A stretch of DNA of 64,000 bases from Trichomonas vaginalis G3 (Eukaryota; Parabasalia; Trichomonadida; Trichomonadidae): NCBI RefSeq assembly GCF_026262505.1, contig NC_067207.1:33386082-33450081 (forward strand), written 5' to 3'. This document shows, in pieces, positions 20,877 to 32,200 of the stretch. The notes below the pieces were generated by a model. It did no database searches and was not told the origin of the DNA. It saw only the letters and a program-made list of their open reading frames with translations. The position numbers and the translations under genes are program-made. The number at the start of each line of letters is the position of its first letter. The first letter of the stretch is position 1.

Positions 20877-23794
20877 ATGAGTATAGCTGCATATGCGTAT
20901 GAAGCTGACAGAGCTAAACGTTTATATTTTGGTCAATACTCTCTCACACTTACTGACAAATATATTGTTATCACTGATGGAAATACTGAGAAATACATAA
21001 CATGGAAGGACTATGAAAAGTTTGACCCTATTTTAACTCCATGTACTATGCCGTTTATAAAGGACGGTGAAATTATTGAAAAAGATAATACAACCGTATA
21101 TAGGTCTGTTTATGAAGCATTAGAATATATGTTGAATCATAACCCAAAAAGATTTGACCCAAGCACTACACCATGTGCAATGCCTTTTATTAAGGACGGT
21201 GAAATCGTAAGAGTTCCGGATTCAACGGTTTACACAGCTGTTCAAAACAGTTTACAAAACATTTTAGCGAATATCTTTAATTCAGAAACTACAGAAATAA
21301 AATTACCATATATAACAGATGCTAAAGAAATTAAATCAAAAACGACAACATTATTTACGTCACTTAATGATTTAATGACTTATATCATTAATATTCCTGC
21401 ACCAACTACAGCATTTGATCCAAACTCGACGGTTTGCAGTGTACCTTTCATAAATGACAGTTCATTAATTACTTTAAGGGATTCGACAGTAAATGAATCA
21501 TTAAAGGCGTCATTAATGAAAATCATTGATTTTAACTCATTCACGAATACATATAATTCATTCATTAATGTTTCATATGCTTCTAAAGAAGGTGAGCCAA
21601 AAACTATCGATAAAGCGGTGTATGAAATAAAAGCATCAACGACGAAATTGAATTCGTTAACTTTTGACGGTGATAGTTTCGTTAATGACATAACATCGGG
21701 GAAAACAATTTTAACGAAAGAATACTTAAAATCTCATGTTAGTGAGTTCGTTGAAATTGAAAAAGAAGGTGGAATTAAGTTCGATCCACTGAATTTCATT
21801 TTCAGCTTAGCGAATGCGGGTGTTAGTTTCGCTGAATGGACAACTATACAGAGTGAAATAAATGCAATATGGACGTTTTTGGGGTCAAAAGCGGGAATGG
21901 GTGAGCTTGTAAATGCTGCAAGAACATTAGGTGAAACGGAAATTTTGTAGATGGTTTTAAAAGACTTGTTTCAAATGTTTTAACAAACACAAAGAAATTA
22001 TTTAGATATACCGTACATAACGGACGGATTTTCGAACAGATAGCAACAAACCCTCCGGTTATGGCTGCGTTGATGATGGTTAGAGATATAAAACCACGTA
22101 ACGACGGGAACGAAGAACATGAACACCAGGATACTGGTCGGGTTATTCGAGACATTAAAAACGTGTATCCTGAAGTTATTGATTTATTTAGAGGAGTTAA
22201 TGATTCAATTTCAAAACATTCTATAACCCTCGATGAAGAGAATAAATTAACAGATTATATATTCGTCATTATTGCAGAATTAATGAAGAGAATAAATGAA
22301 AAAGGAATTGGTGATATCATTAATGTCAGCGATGTAATGATGAAAAGAAATTTTGACTCATTATTTACAAAACCGAAAACAGAATATAGTCTTTATGACG
22401 TAATTACCGAATTAATGAAAAAGATTAATGGTAATAAGAGTTCTGGCGGAAGAGTTGAACTTGAAATAAATGAGATAGAAGCCGAAAAAACAGACAAAAA
22501 CCACGTTCATTATATAACTTCAGACGAACAGATTATAACGGACTACCATGGATATTTAACACGAAGTGATGAAGCGAAGACAAAAAATGTTAATGAAAGA
22601 AGATATAAATACATTCGTGCTAAAGGTTATGACATAAGCTGTACTGTACAGTATGATGTAGCTAAAGCACCAGAAGCATTTGGTTATACCGGTGAAATTT
22701 ATGCCTCTACTTTCAATGTTAACGGTGTATTAGTTGAACCAAGATTTACATTGAGAGTTAAGGCAAAAATAACGTTTGAAGATGCTATTAAAAGTAAAGC
22801 TGACAAAGTTGAACTCGAAGCAATGAACAAAGTTTTGAAATCTCATAAACACAATATCTCCGATATAAATGAACTTCAAGCTACATTAAATAGTAAAGCT
22901 GACAAGAACCATACACATGAATCCTTCACTACTGTTAGAGCAGACGATGTAATATTGAACTATACCCTTGGTTCAAGTGCACCTTTAGAGAATCCAAGTA
23001 CAAGCGTAAAAGATACACTAAACTCCTTAAATAGTAAATGTATGAACATTGAAGGTCATGTCAGAAACTTTGAAACACATGAACTACCAGCAATGTTAGA
23101 TAAAAAAGCAGATAAAGAACATACACATGAATCCTTCACTACTGTTAGAGCAGACGATGTAATATTGAACTATACCCTTGGTTCAAGTGCACCTTTAGAG
23201 AATCCAAGTACAAGCGTAAAAGATACTCTTAACAATTTAGATAACAGTTGCAGGAATATCGAAGGTCATGCCAGAAACTTTGAAGCATATGAACTACCAG
23301 CAATGTTAGATAAGAAAGCAGACAAAACAGAGCTTCAAACATTAAAGACTGAAATACTTCAAACATTATATCCTGTTGGTTCTATTTATACGTCAATGAA
23401 CTCAACAAATCCAGAAACAGTTTTAGGTTTTGGTACGTGGAAGCAGATTGTAGATAAATTCTTATACTGTGCTAAATATTCAAAGCAAACAGGAGGTTCG
23501 AAGAAAATTAAAGAAGCAAACCTTCCACCGCACACTCATACAGGAACTACAAACACAACAGGTAGTCATTCACATTCAATAACAAAAAGAGGTTATACAA
23601 ATCTTGCAGCAGGTTCGGATAGACAGGGAATGCATAGATATGATATTTCAAGTGACCCAGTAGATTCAAGCGCAGGTATTTTCTGTGGAACCGCAGGAAA
23701 TCATTCACACACTTTCACAACAAATCCAACAGGCTCGGGTGCAGATTATATGCCACCATTTGTGACTATATTCGCATGGTACCGCGTTCAATGA
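20877..23794 (+). pseudogene. Fibre protein with tail-collar-like tip, one frameshift
   Basis: 357 codons are open to 21950, where one base is lost (GGTGAAACGGAAA versus GGTGAAACAGGAAA in A). The frame resumes and stays open from about 22000 through 23794, so the tip domain is complete here: PVGSIYTSMNSTNP, GFGTWKQ, GGSKK, LPPHTHTGTT, GSHSHS, GNHSHT, and a YMPPF-x-x-IFAWYR end. The tip's paired His resemble the metal-binding HxH of phage T4 short tail fibres. Two internal ~65-residue repeats (near 22915 and 23130) are almost identical to each other and differ jointly from A's pair. Confidence 0.87.
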
Positions 23795-23834
23795 ACGCGC
23801 TTGAGCCTAGAATAAAATCTTTAACTTTACATAA

Positions 23835-24916
23835 ATGAGCTTGAAAGAAGTATTCGAACAACATCCATGGAGGTCATTTAAGAAGTTCAATGAAGCTGCA
23901 AAGAGTTGGGGATTTACTAACAGAGCTGAAGTGAAAAGGTTCTTTGACAAAATGTTGTACATCAAACAAAAATAAACCCTTACGACTACTTTTTACCAAT
24001 TTACTCCAACGCTCCTGACGCATACCAATTTGACACTCTCATTCAAAGCAGAAAGGAGGACATAAACCATTCCTCATCTTCATTAATGTTAACACTCGTA
24101 AAGCATATGCATATCCAATGAGGAATAAAGGAACTCGTGAAGTGTTAAGAGTTTTACAAAAGTTTGTAGCAGAACATAGCCCAAGTACTTTAACATCAGA
24201 CCAAGACAGTGCATACCTCAGCAATGAAATCACAGATTTTCTCATTAAGCATAACATAACTCACTACACTACTGAAGACATAACCATAACATACTCGGCA
24301 TCATAAACCGTTCATAAGAACGCTCAGAGATTTAAACAAGAGCGAGACTTTACCGAAGAAACAATGAAACATTTTCTCGAAGTATATAATTCCTCAACAC
24401 ATTCTACAACAGGACATACACCAAATTCAATGACACAACAACAAGAAGAAAAAGTATATACAAAAGAAACGAAGCCAAACACAAAATATCAGAAATTCAA
24501 CACAATTTACCCTCATTCCTGGTACAAAAGTTCGTGTAGTTCTTGACGACAAGCCGTTGACAAAGAAACGTTTAAGGTTAAGTAGAAACTATTATATCGT
24601 AGACTCTACGCAAGGTAATGGATATCTTATAAAAGCTGCTGACGACTCTATTGCGTTTTACCCTCGACATAAATTAGTCGAAAGTAGTAATGGCAAACTT
24701 GCTGAAACCATTGACGAAGCAAAGCGAGGAGTGGTTATTGAAATACTTGGCTATAACATAAACGATGACACTTATAAAGTAAGATATGAAGGAGGCGTTG
24801 AAGATGTTATACCATCTAAGAACTTGAGAGAGTCAAAGCCAACACATCTGGGACCATTAGAGCGGGAGTACTGGAAAGACAAAAATAAGCCAGAAAGAAT
24901 AAGAAAATTCTTCTAA
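23835..24916 (+). pseudogene. int: Retrovirus-type integrase, several frameshifts
   Basis: Same order of motifs as A. Breaks near 23950-24060, 24280-24330 (two one-base losses), and 24452 (an extra A). The C-terminal chromo-like module (24557-24916) is open. The catalytic-Glu position again reads Asn (codon AAC in the GGCATCATAAACCG context at about 24306). Confidence 0.87.
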
Positions 24917-24945
24917 ACTTTTTCATTAGATGTAAATCAGACATG

Positions 24946-24978
24946 AATAATGTTTAGGGTAGATGGTTAGATCTAACC
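24946..24978. repeat. Cassette palindrome (GTTAG type)
   Basis: AATAATGTTTAGGGTAGATG followed by GGTTAGATCTAACC (24965-24978). Same orientation as 25771-25807. Confidence 0.75.
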
Positions 24979-24999
24979 TCATTTCTACCCTCACGAATT

Positions 25000-25076
25000 T
25001 TCATGAATTCCTTAAGATAGAAAAATAACGCTAATTTTTTCTAACAAATTTTTTTATTTTGTATGTAAGAACAGAA
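25000..25076 (+). promoter_or_regulatory. Promoter/leader of KilA-N gene
   Basis: TTCATGAATTCCTTAAGATA, GAAAAATAACGCTAATTTTT, T-rich tract, TTTTGTATGTAAGAACAGAA, then ATG at 25077. Confidence 0.55.
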
Positions 25077-25741
25077 ATGTCAGTCGAAGCAAAAACATTC
25101 ACGAACAAATCTAATGGCGAAACATTCACAAAAGGCACTTATAACGGTATTGAAGTCTTACGTAGAGACAAGGATGGTTACATTAATGCAACAAAGATGG
25201 CAAGAGAAGCGGGAAGGTTAAACCATTTAAACAGATTTCTCAATAGTACTAAAATGCAGGAAATTCTTGAGTTTTGGATGAACGAATACGGTCAAGCCAA
25301 AAGTGGCTCGACCTCAAAACAAGCATTTTATGAGTTACTAAGGGCGTTATAAATGAATTCAAAGGTATTTACATACATCCTGACCTCGTTCATTTTGTTG
25401 CTGAATGGTGCTCTGTAAAGTATGCATTTTATGTCAAAGATATTATGGACTCCATAGACAAGAAAGTTCATGAGAAATTAGATGAAGAAGAACTTGAAGA
25501 TACAGTAGAGAATGCAAAACATTTGTTTGAAGAAGAAGTTAGGAAAATGCATGAAAAACAATTAGAACATGAACGTGAGATGTGTTATGGTTATAGAGAT
25601 TCTCCATACGAACTAGACCAATGGGAACAAGAAGATTTAAAGAGAGAATTTAGAGAATATGAACTCGCTAAGATAGCATTAGAAGCTGCAGAAAAGAAGT
25701 TAAATGTTTGGGGTCGTTTTGTACAAAAATATTGTGAGTAA
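25077..25741 (+). pseudogene. KilA-N protein, frameshifted
   Basis: The KilA-N signature is clear: Gly-Ile-Glu-Val-Leu-Arg-Arg-Asp-Lys-Asp-Gly-Tyr-Ile-Asn-Ala-Thr-Lys-Met (about residues 22-40), then Gly-Arg-Leu-Asn, and, after a frame break near 25345, the end of the domain (Ile-Tyr-Ile-His-Pro-Asp-Leu-Val-x-Phe-Val-Ala-Glu-Trp). A highly charged coiled-coil tail (25445-25741) follows. The first ~38 residues and the tail match the C homologue (62219-62881), whereas the DNA-contacting middle is unrelated in detail. KilA-N proteins are viral/phage DNA-binding regulators. Confidence 0.85.
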
Positions 25742-25770
25742 ATGAACCATTTATTTTGTCATAAACGACC

Positions 25771-25807
25771 AAAAATAATGTTTAGGGTAGAAGGTTAGAT
25801 CTAACCT
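25771..25807. repeat. Cassette inverted-repeat arm, left (GTTAG type)
   Basis: AAAAATAATGTTTAGGGTAG followed by AAGGTTAGATCTAACCT. Perfect 37-base inverted match to 26911-26947; core palindrome 25793-25806. Confidence 0.88.
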
Positions 25808-25831
25808 CATTTCTACCCTCATTTCTACCCT

Positions 25832-25864
25832 AGCCGCTTTGCGGCTCTGACCTATGGGTCTCAT
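25832..25864. repeat. Double hairpin
   Basis: AGCCGCTTTGCGGCT (25832-25846, perfect) and GACCTATGGGTC (25849-25860), then TCATG. Lies between the cassette arm and the next promoter. Confidence 0.7.
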
Positions 25865-25868
25865 GAAT

Positions 25869-25944
25869 TTTCATGAATTTCCTTAAGATAGAAAAAATAA
25901 CGCTAATTTTTTTCTAAGAAAAATTTTTATTTTGTATAAAAGAT
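25869..25944 (+). promoter_or_regulatory. Promoter of ~306-residue gene copy in B
   Basis: CATGAATTTCCTTAAGATAG, GAAAAAATAACGCTAATTTT, T-rich tract, TTTTGTATAAAAGAT, then ATG at 25945; same leader as at 7973-7986. Confidence 0.55.
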
Positions 25945-26880
25945 ATGATTTCAACAATCGGCACAACAACAATTCAAACAACTTCACCAAACTCGTTAGT
26001 CATGAATCCAACATCTATGTTAGTAGAGATGAAAAGCTTCATTCCTTCTTCATATAGTTTGTAACAGAAATACAAAGAATAAAGCAAGAACTTTTAACAA
26101 GTAATTTAGACTGTACCGCACAGGATGAAGAAAATGAACAGTATCTTTATGAAATGCAGGACATTATTGACCATTTACCCAAATTGCCTGAAATTCAGCA
26201 GCAAAAACTAACTATTCCTGAATTCGATGAAATTGAAGTGAAACCAACTGACTCAGTAGAAATAAAGAAGTTCATACGTAAAGTAAACTATGAGTTTCTA
26301 GGATATCATTGCAACCATAAAGTTATGGACAAAGATTGCGACATGGTATATAAGAACATCTCTGACATATATAAATCGGGGAGTTTAAGACATACGACAA
26401 CTTTGTTTCATTAGTTGCAAAATGTGTATGGCAGATAAGAGATAAAGATAGAGAGGTAAGGTATGGAATGAACAGATAAAACCAACTGCTTCAGATTTAA
26501 AGAAAACCATTGACGCCTTAGTTGTTCTAGTTGGTTTTATTTCAATGTATAACGCAAAAACGATGCCGCAATGTTCAAAATGTAAGGCAGCAATGAGGAA
26601 ATATAACTACTCCGTCAAAGAGATAGAAAGAATGCGAAACGACTATGCAGACTTAAAGAAAGAAGCAGAAAAACCAGGAGAAAATAAAATGGACATGTTA
26701 GAATTTCTGAACAAAAACTATCCAACTGCTGACGATTTCCTTCTATCTGACGTCAAGAAGAAGTATAAAGAAACTTTCGGCATTGTTAAAACATTCGATG
26801 TACTAAAAGAAGAAATAGAAGCTACAAAACTGTTTAGAGTCTCACGAATTCATAACGTTTACCATGTAAAACGGTTATAA
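25945..26880 (+). pseudogene. Accessory ~306-residue protein, frameshifted
   Basis: Homologue of 7987-8907 with breaks near 26062, 26385 and 26452. It has a short N-terminal deletion relative to A (the Ala-Thr-Asn-Gly-Gly stretch is absent) and scattered substitutions, so it is more diverged from A than the surrounding genes. The extreme C-terminus (Leu-Lys-Glu-Glu-Ile-Glu, ending Val-Lys-Arg-Leu) is probably the original end of the protein. It lies exactly between two 37-base inverted arms. Confidence 0.78.
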
Positions 26881-26910
26881 ATAATGAGGGTAGAAATGAG
26901 GGTAGAAATG

Positions 26911-26947
26911 AGGTTAGATCTAACCTTCTACCCTAAACATTATTTTT
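26911..26947. repeat. Cassette inverted-repeat arm, right (GTTAG type)
   Basis: Perfect reverse complement of 25771-25807. Preceded by a tandem GAGGGTAGAAAT duplication (26886-26910). Confidence 0.88.
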
Positions 26948-26983
26948 GCTGAAAAATGACCAAATTTCATGAATTTCATTAGT

Positions 26984-27043
26984 TAGAAAAATAACGCTAA
27001 TTTTTTTCTAAGAAAATTTTTTATCTTGTATGTAAAGACAGTA
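26984..27043 (+). promoter_or_regulatory. Promoter/leader of T5orf172 gene copy in B
   Basis: GAAAAATAACGCTAATTTTT, T-rich tract, TATCTTGTATGTAAAGACAG, TA, then ATG at 27044. Confidence 0.55.
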
Positions 27044-27652
27044 ATGTCAAACATTGAGTTTGAAACAGTTAGAAAGATAGACAATGACACCAAAGTGGTT
27101 AGAATAGGTGATTTAAACGTAAGATACTCAAAGAAATACAACAAATATTCTTTGTCAGACATTATATCTCCATCTGAAAAGAAAACAAACCACTGGGTTA
27201 GAAATGCTTCAACTCAGAAAATTTTGACAAGAAATCCTGAGCTTATGATATCGGTAAGATTCTATGGAACTACAGCATATCTCATTGACAAAAGTCTTAT
27301 ACCAATAGTTTTGTTAGTTAGACCCAGTTGTTGGATATAACTTCATAACTTATGGTTCATTCGATACGGAACGTTGCAGTGAAGGCTTACTTTACATCGT
27401 TCAGAAATCGAAGGACTTCAATACAAAGAGATATAAGATAGGAAGAACATATAATATAACTCAAAGATATGACTCTACAGTCAATAGAGTCAAGGTTGTG
27501 TTTGTTAATGATATGAGAGCTGCTGAAACAGAACTGCTTGAAGTTTTTGAGAAAATGTATGGTGCTCCACGAAATGTAAAGAAACGTTTGAAGTAGATGA
27601 GATAGATAAAGCTATAAAATTATTTGACGAAGTTGCTGAAAAATACATGTAA
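27044..27652 (+). pseudogene. KilA-N-like/T5orf172 protein, frameshifted
   Basis: Homologue of 9064-9675. Two bases are lost near 27317 (TTGTTAGTTAGACC versus TTGTTATGGTTAGACC), and it is altered again near 27568-27577. The DNA-binding half is open to 27340. Substitutions relative to A cluster in the middle of the domain (Val-Arg-Phe-Tyr-Gly-Thr-Thr versus Val-Ala-Phe-His-Gly-Thr-Arg). Confidence 0.75.
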
Positions 27653-27687
27653 AGCGTTTATTTTTGGTCTTTTGTGAAAGTCAGAAA

Positions 27688-27740
27688 ATAACGCTAATTT
27701 TTTTCTAACAAATTTTTTTATTTTGTATGTAAAGACAGTA
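27688..27740 (+). promoter_or_regulatory. Promoter/leader of DUF3627-type gene
   Basis: GAAAATAACGCTAATTTTTT, then TTTTGTATGTAAAGACAGTA, then ATG at 27741. The upstream block here is CGCTAA where A has AGTTAG. Confidence 0.6.
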
Positions 27741-28568
27741 ATGACAACATTAGAGAACACAACAACAGTTATAGTCCATGAAGCCATAAATGAAGAATAC
27801 GAGTACATACAGTATAACAAACAATTACGTCTCATTCGTTCAGTCAAAGACGATATGTACCAAATGCAAAGTATAATGAATGCTCTTCGTTCTACAAAGC
27901 AAGCATATCATTGGTTTGAAAACCAACTGACAAAAGAACTTTTAGAAGAATTTTCTCATATGATTGCTTCCCTCGGAAAACCGAGAGAAGAGATTCCGTA
28001 TGAAAATCGCAAGAATTTGGCTCCTGGTTTGAAAGGTTATTATGTTCATAGACTTTTAGTAAACGCTGTAGCAATGTGGGCTTCACCTCGTTATGCTTGT
28101 TATATTTTCATGATGTTAGATGAACTATATAAAGCAGAACGTGAAGATATGGAAAAGAAACTTCATGCAAAAGATGAAGTCATTGAATCCAAAGACAAAA
28201 GCATACAGAAAAGAATACCACGTTCGGTACCAAAAGGAAAGGAAAAGAGTTATAAGTATATGATATATACTGAAGAGTTGGAGAAAGAAGAAGATAAAGA
28301 TATGGTTATGTTACATTTAGTCAGAAGAAACAACAAGAGCTTTTATGACTTAGCTAAGATATATAAATCTGACAGAAACTGGTTCTATCGTGAAAACTTA
28401 CCGATTTCAATGACACCGAATGAGCAAATAAAGGAACTTGTCAAAAATACTCTTCCTCAAACACACTATGACGTCAAAGGTTGCACAATACTTACATTCA
28501 AAGAAGACTTAACATTACTGAAGGAAAAAATAACAGAATATTTCGATATCTTCAAAGAGGAAGAATGA
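27741..28568 (+). CDS. KilA-N/DUF3627-type DNA-binding protein, 275 residues
   Basis: Intact. Residues about 20-125 form a viral KilA-N domain (Ile-Gln-Tyr-Asn-Lys-Gln-Leu-Arg-Leu, a Trp-Phe-Glu-Asn segment, then Tyr-Tyr-Val-His-Arg-Leu-Leu-Val-Asn-Ala-Val-Ala-Met-Trp-Ala-Ser). 130-165 is a charged coiled coil. 165-275 matches the DUF3627 pattern of poxvirus/entomopoxvirus-type proteins (Val-Pro-Lys-Gly-Lys-Glu, Tyr-Lys-Tyr-Met-Ile-Tyr, Leu-Val-Arg-Arg-Asn). Probably sequence-specific DNA binding. The start is ATG 27741, not the leader ATG at 27723. A's copy is truncated; C's begins at 63911. Confidence 0.82.
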   Translation: MTTLENTTTVIVHEAINEEYEYIQYNKQLRLIRSVKDDMYQMQSIMNALRSTKQAYHWFENQLTKELLEEFSHMIASLGKPREEIPYENRKNLAPGLKGYYVHRLLVNAVAMWASPRYACYIFMMLDELYKAEREDMEKKLHAKDEVIESKDKSIQKRIPRSVPKGKEKSYKYMIYTEELEKEEDKDMVMLHLVRRNNKSFYDLAKIYKSDRNWFYRENLPISMTPNEQIKELVKNTLPQTHYDVKGCTILTFKEDLTLLKEKITEYFDIFKEEE

Positions 28569-28574
28569 AGTCAC

Positions 28575-28620
28575 GACAACATTAACGAAGAAGTCACGAC
28601 AACATTAACGAAGAGAGAAT
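28575..28620. repeat. Short tandem duplication
   Basis: GAAGTCACGACAACATTAAC occurs twice in tandem directly after the DUF3627-type gene and before palindrome 28646. Absent in A. Confidence 0.6.
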
Positions 28621-28645
28621 GAGGTGAAAAAGAGGTGAAAAAACG

Positions 28646-28680
28646 GGTGAGATCTCACCTCTTCACCAAAAATATATTTT
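28646..28680. repeat. Cassette palindrome, right (GTGAG type)
   Basis: GGTGAGATCTCACC (28646-28659) followed by TCTTCACCAAAAATATATTT. It matches the inverse of A's left arm (7808-7844) better than B's own arms. Confidence 0.75.
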
Positions 28681-28683
28681 TGC

Positions 28684-29157
28684 TTAAATAGCTTCAGGGT
28701 CTATTTCTTCAACCATTTCACTTCCTTCGTCAATGTCAATAGAAGCTTCTTCAACCTTTGGTAAGAATTTCTGTATAACATCTTTGTTCGTTATTGTCTT
28801 CAGAGATGAAGGATAATATTTCACATTTGTTTCACCTTTCTTATATTCTTTCTGTTCGGAAAGATTTAAAGCAATACTGAAGAAGTCAATGTTAGAGTTC
28901 TTTATAACAGTATAATGAGTATCTTTGACATTCACGAAGAAACTCTTTTGTTTCAAAACTACTGCTAACTCTTGTGAAGTATAACGTTTGCGGTCAATGA
29001 CGATAGCTAATGGTCTGACATACTGACCAAACTTAGATTCTTTCACAAACTTCTTGTTAAAGATAACATTAACATTTGAAGCATTATTGAACTCATTCTT
29101 GATGGCAGTAGCGAGAGCATTGTATGAAAAGAACTTGCAATCTTGCATGTGTTTCAT
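28684..29157 (-). CDS. Acidic-tailed Maverick protein, 157 residues, unknown
   Basis: Identical in layout to 10880-11353, with only a few base changes between the copies. Start ATG at 29157, 88 bases from the polymerase start on the other strand. Lys-rich body, acidic tail. Its conservation next to polymerase in both copies suggests a replication-linked job, but nothing in the sequence proves it. Confidence 0.8.
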   Translation of the reverse strand: MKHMQDCKFFSYNALATAIKNEFNNASNVNVIFNKKFVKESKFGQYVRPLAIVIDRKRYTSQELAVVLKQKSFFVNVKDTHYTVIKNSNIDFFSIALNLSEQKEYKKGETNVKYYPSSLKTITNKDVIQKFLPKVEEASIDIDEGSEMVEEIDPEAI

Positions 29158-29189
29158 TAAAATAAAAATATTAAATTATTTTGAAAATA

Positions 29190-29245
29190 ACTTAAAAAAA
29201 TCTAATCTAATTTTTTCAAAAAATATTTTTTATTTCCTACTAAAG
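29190..29245 (+). promoter_or_regulatory. Polymerase B promoter
   Basis: AAAAAAATCTAATCTAATTTT-type block, A/T tract, TTTTTATTTCCTACTAAAG, then ATG. In-frame codons upstream of 29246 pass through this element and the antisense gene, so they are not coding. Confidence 0.5.
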
Positions 29246-32200
29246 ATGTATCGGAAGTTGTCTAAGTTAGAACACTCGGAAATAAAACAACTTCTTACAG
29301 AAGCTAATATAGATGTTGCAAAACATTACGCAACAAACAAAAAAGCACTCGCTGACTTCATTAAAGACTATAATGGTGCAATAAGTTATGATAGAATTCA
29401 TGAGTTCATAAAGCCGCAACGCGGCGAGGACGAAGTCCATGCAAGAGCATTTCCTTTAAATGACGTTGCTATTGACTTATATCATAGACGTTCAGTACCT
29501 CATGAAGTAAGAAGAGAAATGTTTGACATAACAAATGCAAACGTTGGTGAAACAAGAAGAAGAGACGACACACTGAAACAACAGAGAAGAGAGATGTTTA
29601 AGAGCGCTATAGAACAAGTTCGCAAAGCTAACGATGTCATTCGTTCCATTGACGACAAACCAAAAGAAGGTGAGAGATGGTTAAAGAAAGATGAAGAGAA
29701 TAGGAAGAGAAATGTGAAGTCAGGCAATAGACTCATTGACTTTAACATCGAAGCTTTAGATGAACCAAACAGAGACTACTTACACAAACATTTCGGTAAG
29801 GTTTTCATGAGACTCTTAGAGAAGATTAAAATAAACTCACAACAAAGATGGATGGTATGTTATAAACTTGGTGGAAAGTATGAATGTTCTACGTTAAACC
29901 TCAATAATATTGGAACATTACTACATCAGCTCTTGAAGGAGAACTTTATATCAGAGATAGAAGCAAATGCTGCAGGTATTGTTGAAATGCACTATGACTT
30001 CTTCTTGACAAACATAAAGAATCTTACTGAAATAAAGATGTATGATTTAACTGAATATGAAGGCTTAACGATGTCAGATGTTAAGAAAGGAAAGCCACAG
30101 AAGCGACCATATAGAGATGAAAGCACACTGACAGAAAGACAGAAAAGATTATTGAACAGACTTAAACAAACAGGAGATAAACAAGATATAGATGACTTCT
30201 GGAATGAAATCCTTGGTGAAAAGAAGTTTTATAAGAAGAGAAGCGGTCAGTTCTGGAAGTATCTTTGCACATTACCTATAAATCTTGAACGCTACCAAAT
30301 CTTCAATGAACTGAACAAAAGAACTGCAGCACTTATGACAGAAGACAATTGTTTCGTTTATGCTTGCATTCAGGCTGGAGTAAATGAAGAAACTATTGAC
30401 CACATGAGAGAAGTCATTCGTGTTAGAGACTTTCCTCAAAGTAAAGTACAAGAAATTTCTGACGCAACAGGTATAGCATTTAATGTTACCATTGGTTATT
30501 TCGACAACTCCAAAGATAACAGAATAATTCACTACATACCAAAAGAATGTGAAACTGCTCGAACTATTGACTTACTTCTTGTTGAAGACCACTACATGCT
30601 AAATGAAAGATTACCAATGACAACATACTTCATCAGAAATTACAGAGAAATCTTGAAGGAGTGTGGTGGAATGAACATTGAGAAACAGATGAAGATTTAT
30701 ACAAAGAGAGAAGATAAATATGTAGTTCGTTATGATAGAACAACACCACTATGGGATGTTATGAAAACATTGTGGGAGTGCAAATATTTCGAACCTATTT
30801 CTTATGGAGAACTTTTCACATATACGACTGACTTATATAAACAGAACCTTGCACCATTTAAAGATTTGACATATGCTCCAAAGTATTGTGTACAACTGAA
30901 GAAGAAAGCCGAGTCAAAAGAAGTAAATAAAAATAAGTGCAAGTTCATTCCTGAGCACGTTTTCTTTGCTGACTTTGAGTGTAGCACAGACGGCTTTCAT
31001 AAAGCTTTTAACATCTGTTATGACAGTGAAGATGGTTCAGTGAGTGAAAGCATTTGGGGTCAGAACTGTGCAACAGAATTTTTGGAACGACTTCCTGACA
31101 AGAGTTTAATATATTTCCATAACCTCAGTTATGATATAAACTTCATCTTAAGACACATGACAGAAGTGAAAGGAACTCCCATCATTAAAGGTTCACGAAC
31201 AATGCAAATAACTGGCTTATATAAAGGAAGGGCAATTATTATAAAAGACTCTTACAGTGTTATAAATAAGAAGCTTAAACTATTTCCTGCTATGTTTAAC
31301 TTACAAACAGGACCGAAAGAAGTATTTCCATATAACTACTACAACAGTACTTTGTTAGCAAATGACAACAGAACTGGTGTCATTTCTGAAGCATGTAAGT
31401 TTATCCGGGATGCAGATACATTCATGAAAAACATAGATTCCATCAAAGGTTGCAGAATAGATGAGAACCACTTCGACTTAGAAAAGTATAGCACATTTTA
31501 TTGCAAACAAGATGTAAGAATTTTAAGAGAAGGTTTTGTTAAGTTCCGCAATGACATATTGAAAGAATTTGATTTAAACGTTTATGACTACGTTAGTATT
31601 TGTTCTATTGCTAACAAATTGTTTGAGAACAGAGTGTACTTCCCGAATGGAAATTTATATGACCTCTCAAATAAACCAAGAGAATTTATTTCACGCTGTA
31701 TTCAAGGTGGAAGATGTATGCTGTCAGATAACATGAAACAAAAGAGCGAAAAGAAACTCATTGCTGACTTCGACGCTGTTTCATTATATCCATCAGCTAT
31801 AGCAAGACTTTATACTTTAGAAGGTATTCCAAAGGTTATGAAGAAAGAAATGTTAAGCACAGAGTATCTCATGAGACATTTATTCGATGACGACCAAAAG
31901 GAACCCATTGGTGAAAAGTTTATATCCGGCTTCTTTGTTCTCATTAAGATAACAGAGATTGGAATACATAGACACTTTCCTTTAATAGTTTGTGACCCTG
32001 AACTAAATCCAGAACTTAACGTTCACAGAAGTTCAAACACTTGCTGTTTAATGTATGTTGACCATATAACATTACAAGACCTCATAAAATATCAAGGTGT
32101 CAAATGTGAAGTGTTGCAAGGATACTATTACGATGGAAACAGAGATATTAGAATAAGAGATGAAGTAAAGAAGTTGTCTGAGTTAAGGTTAAAGTATAAG

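Noticed and set aside
29054-29245. Extended N-terminus of polymerase B
   Set aside because: These codons run through the promoter and the antisense 157-residue gene and are absent in A's frame; start set at 29246.
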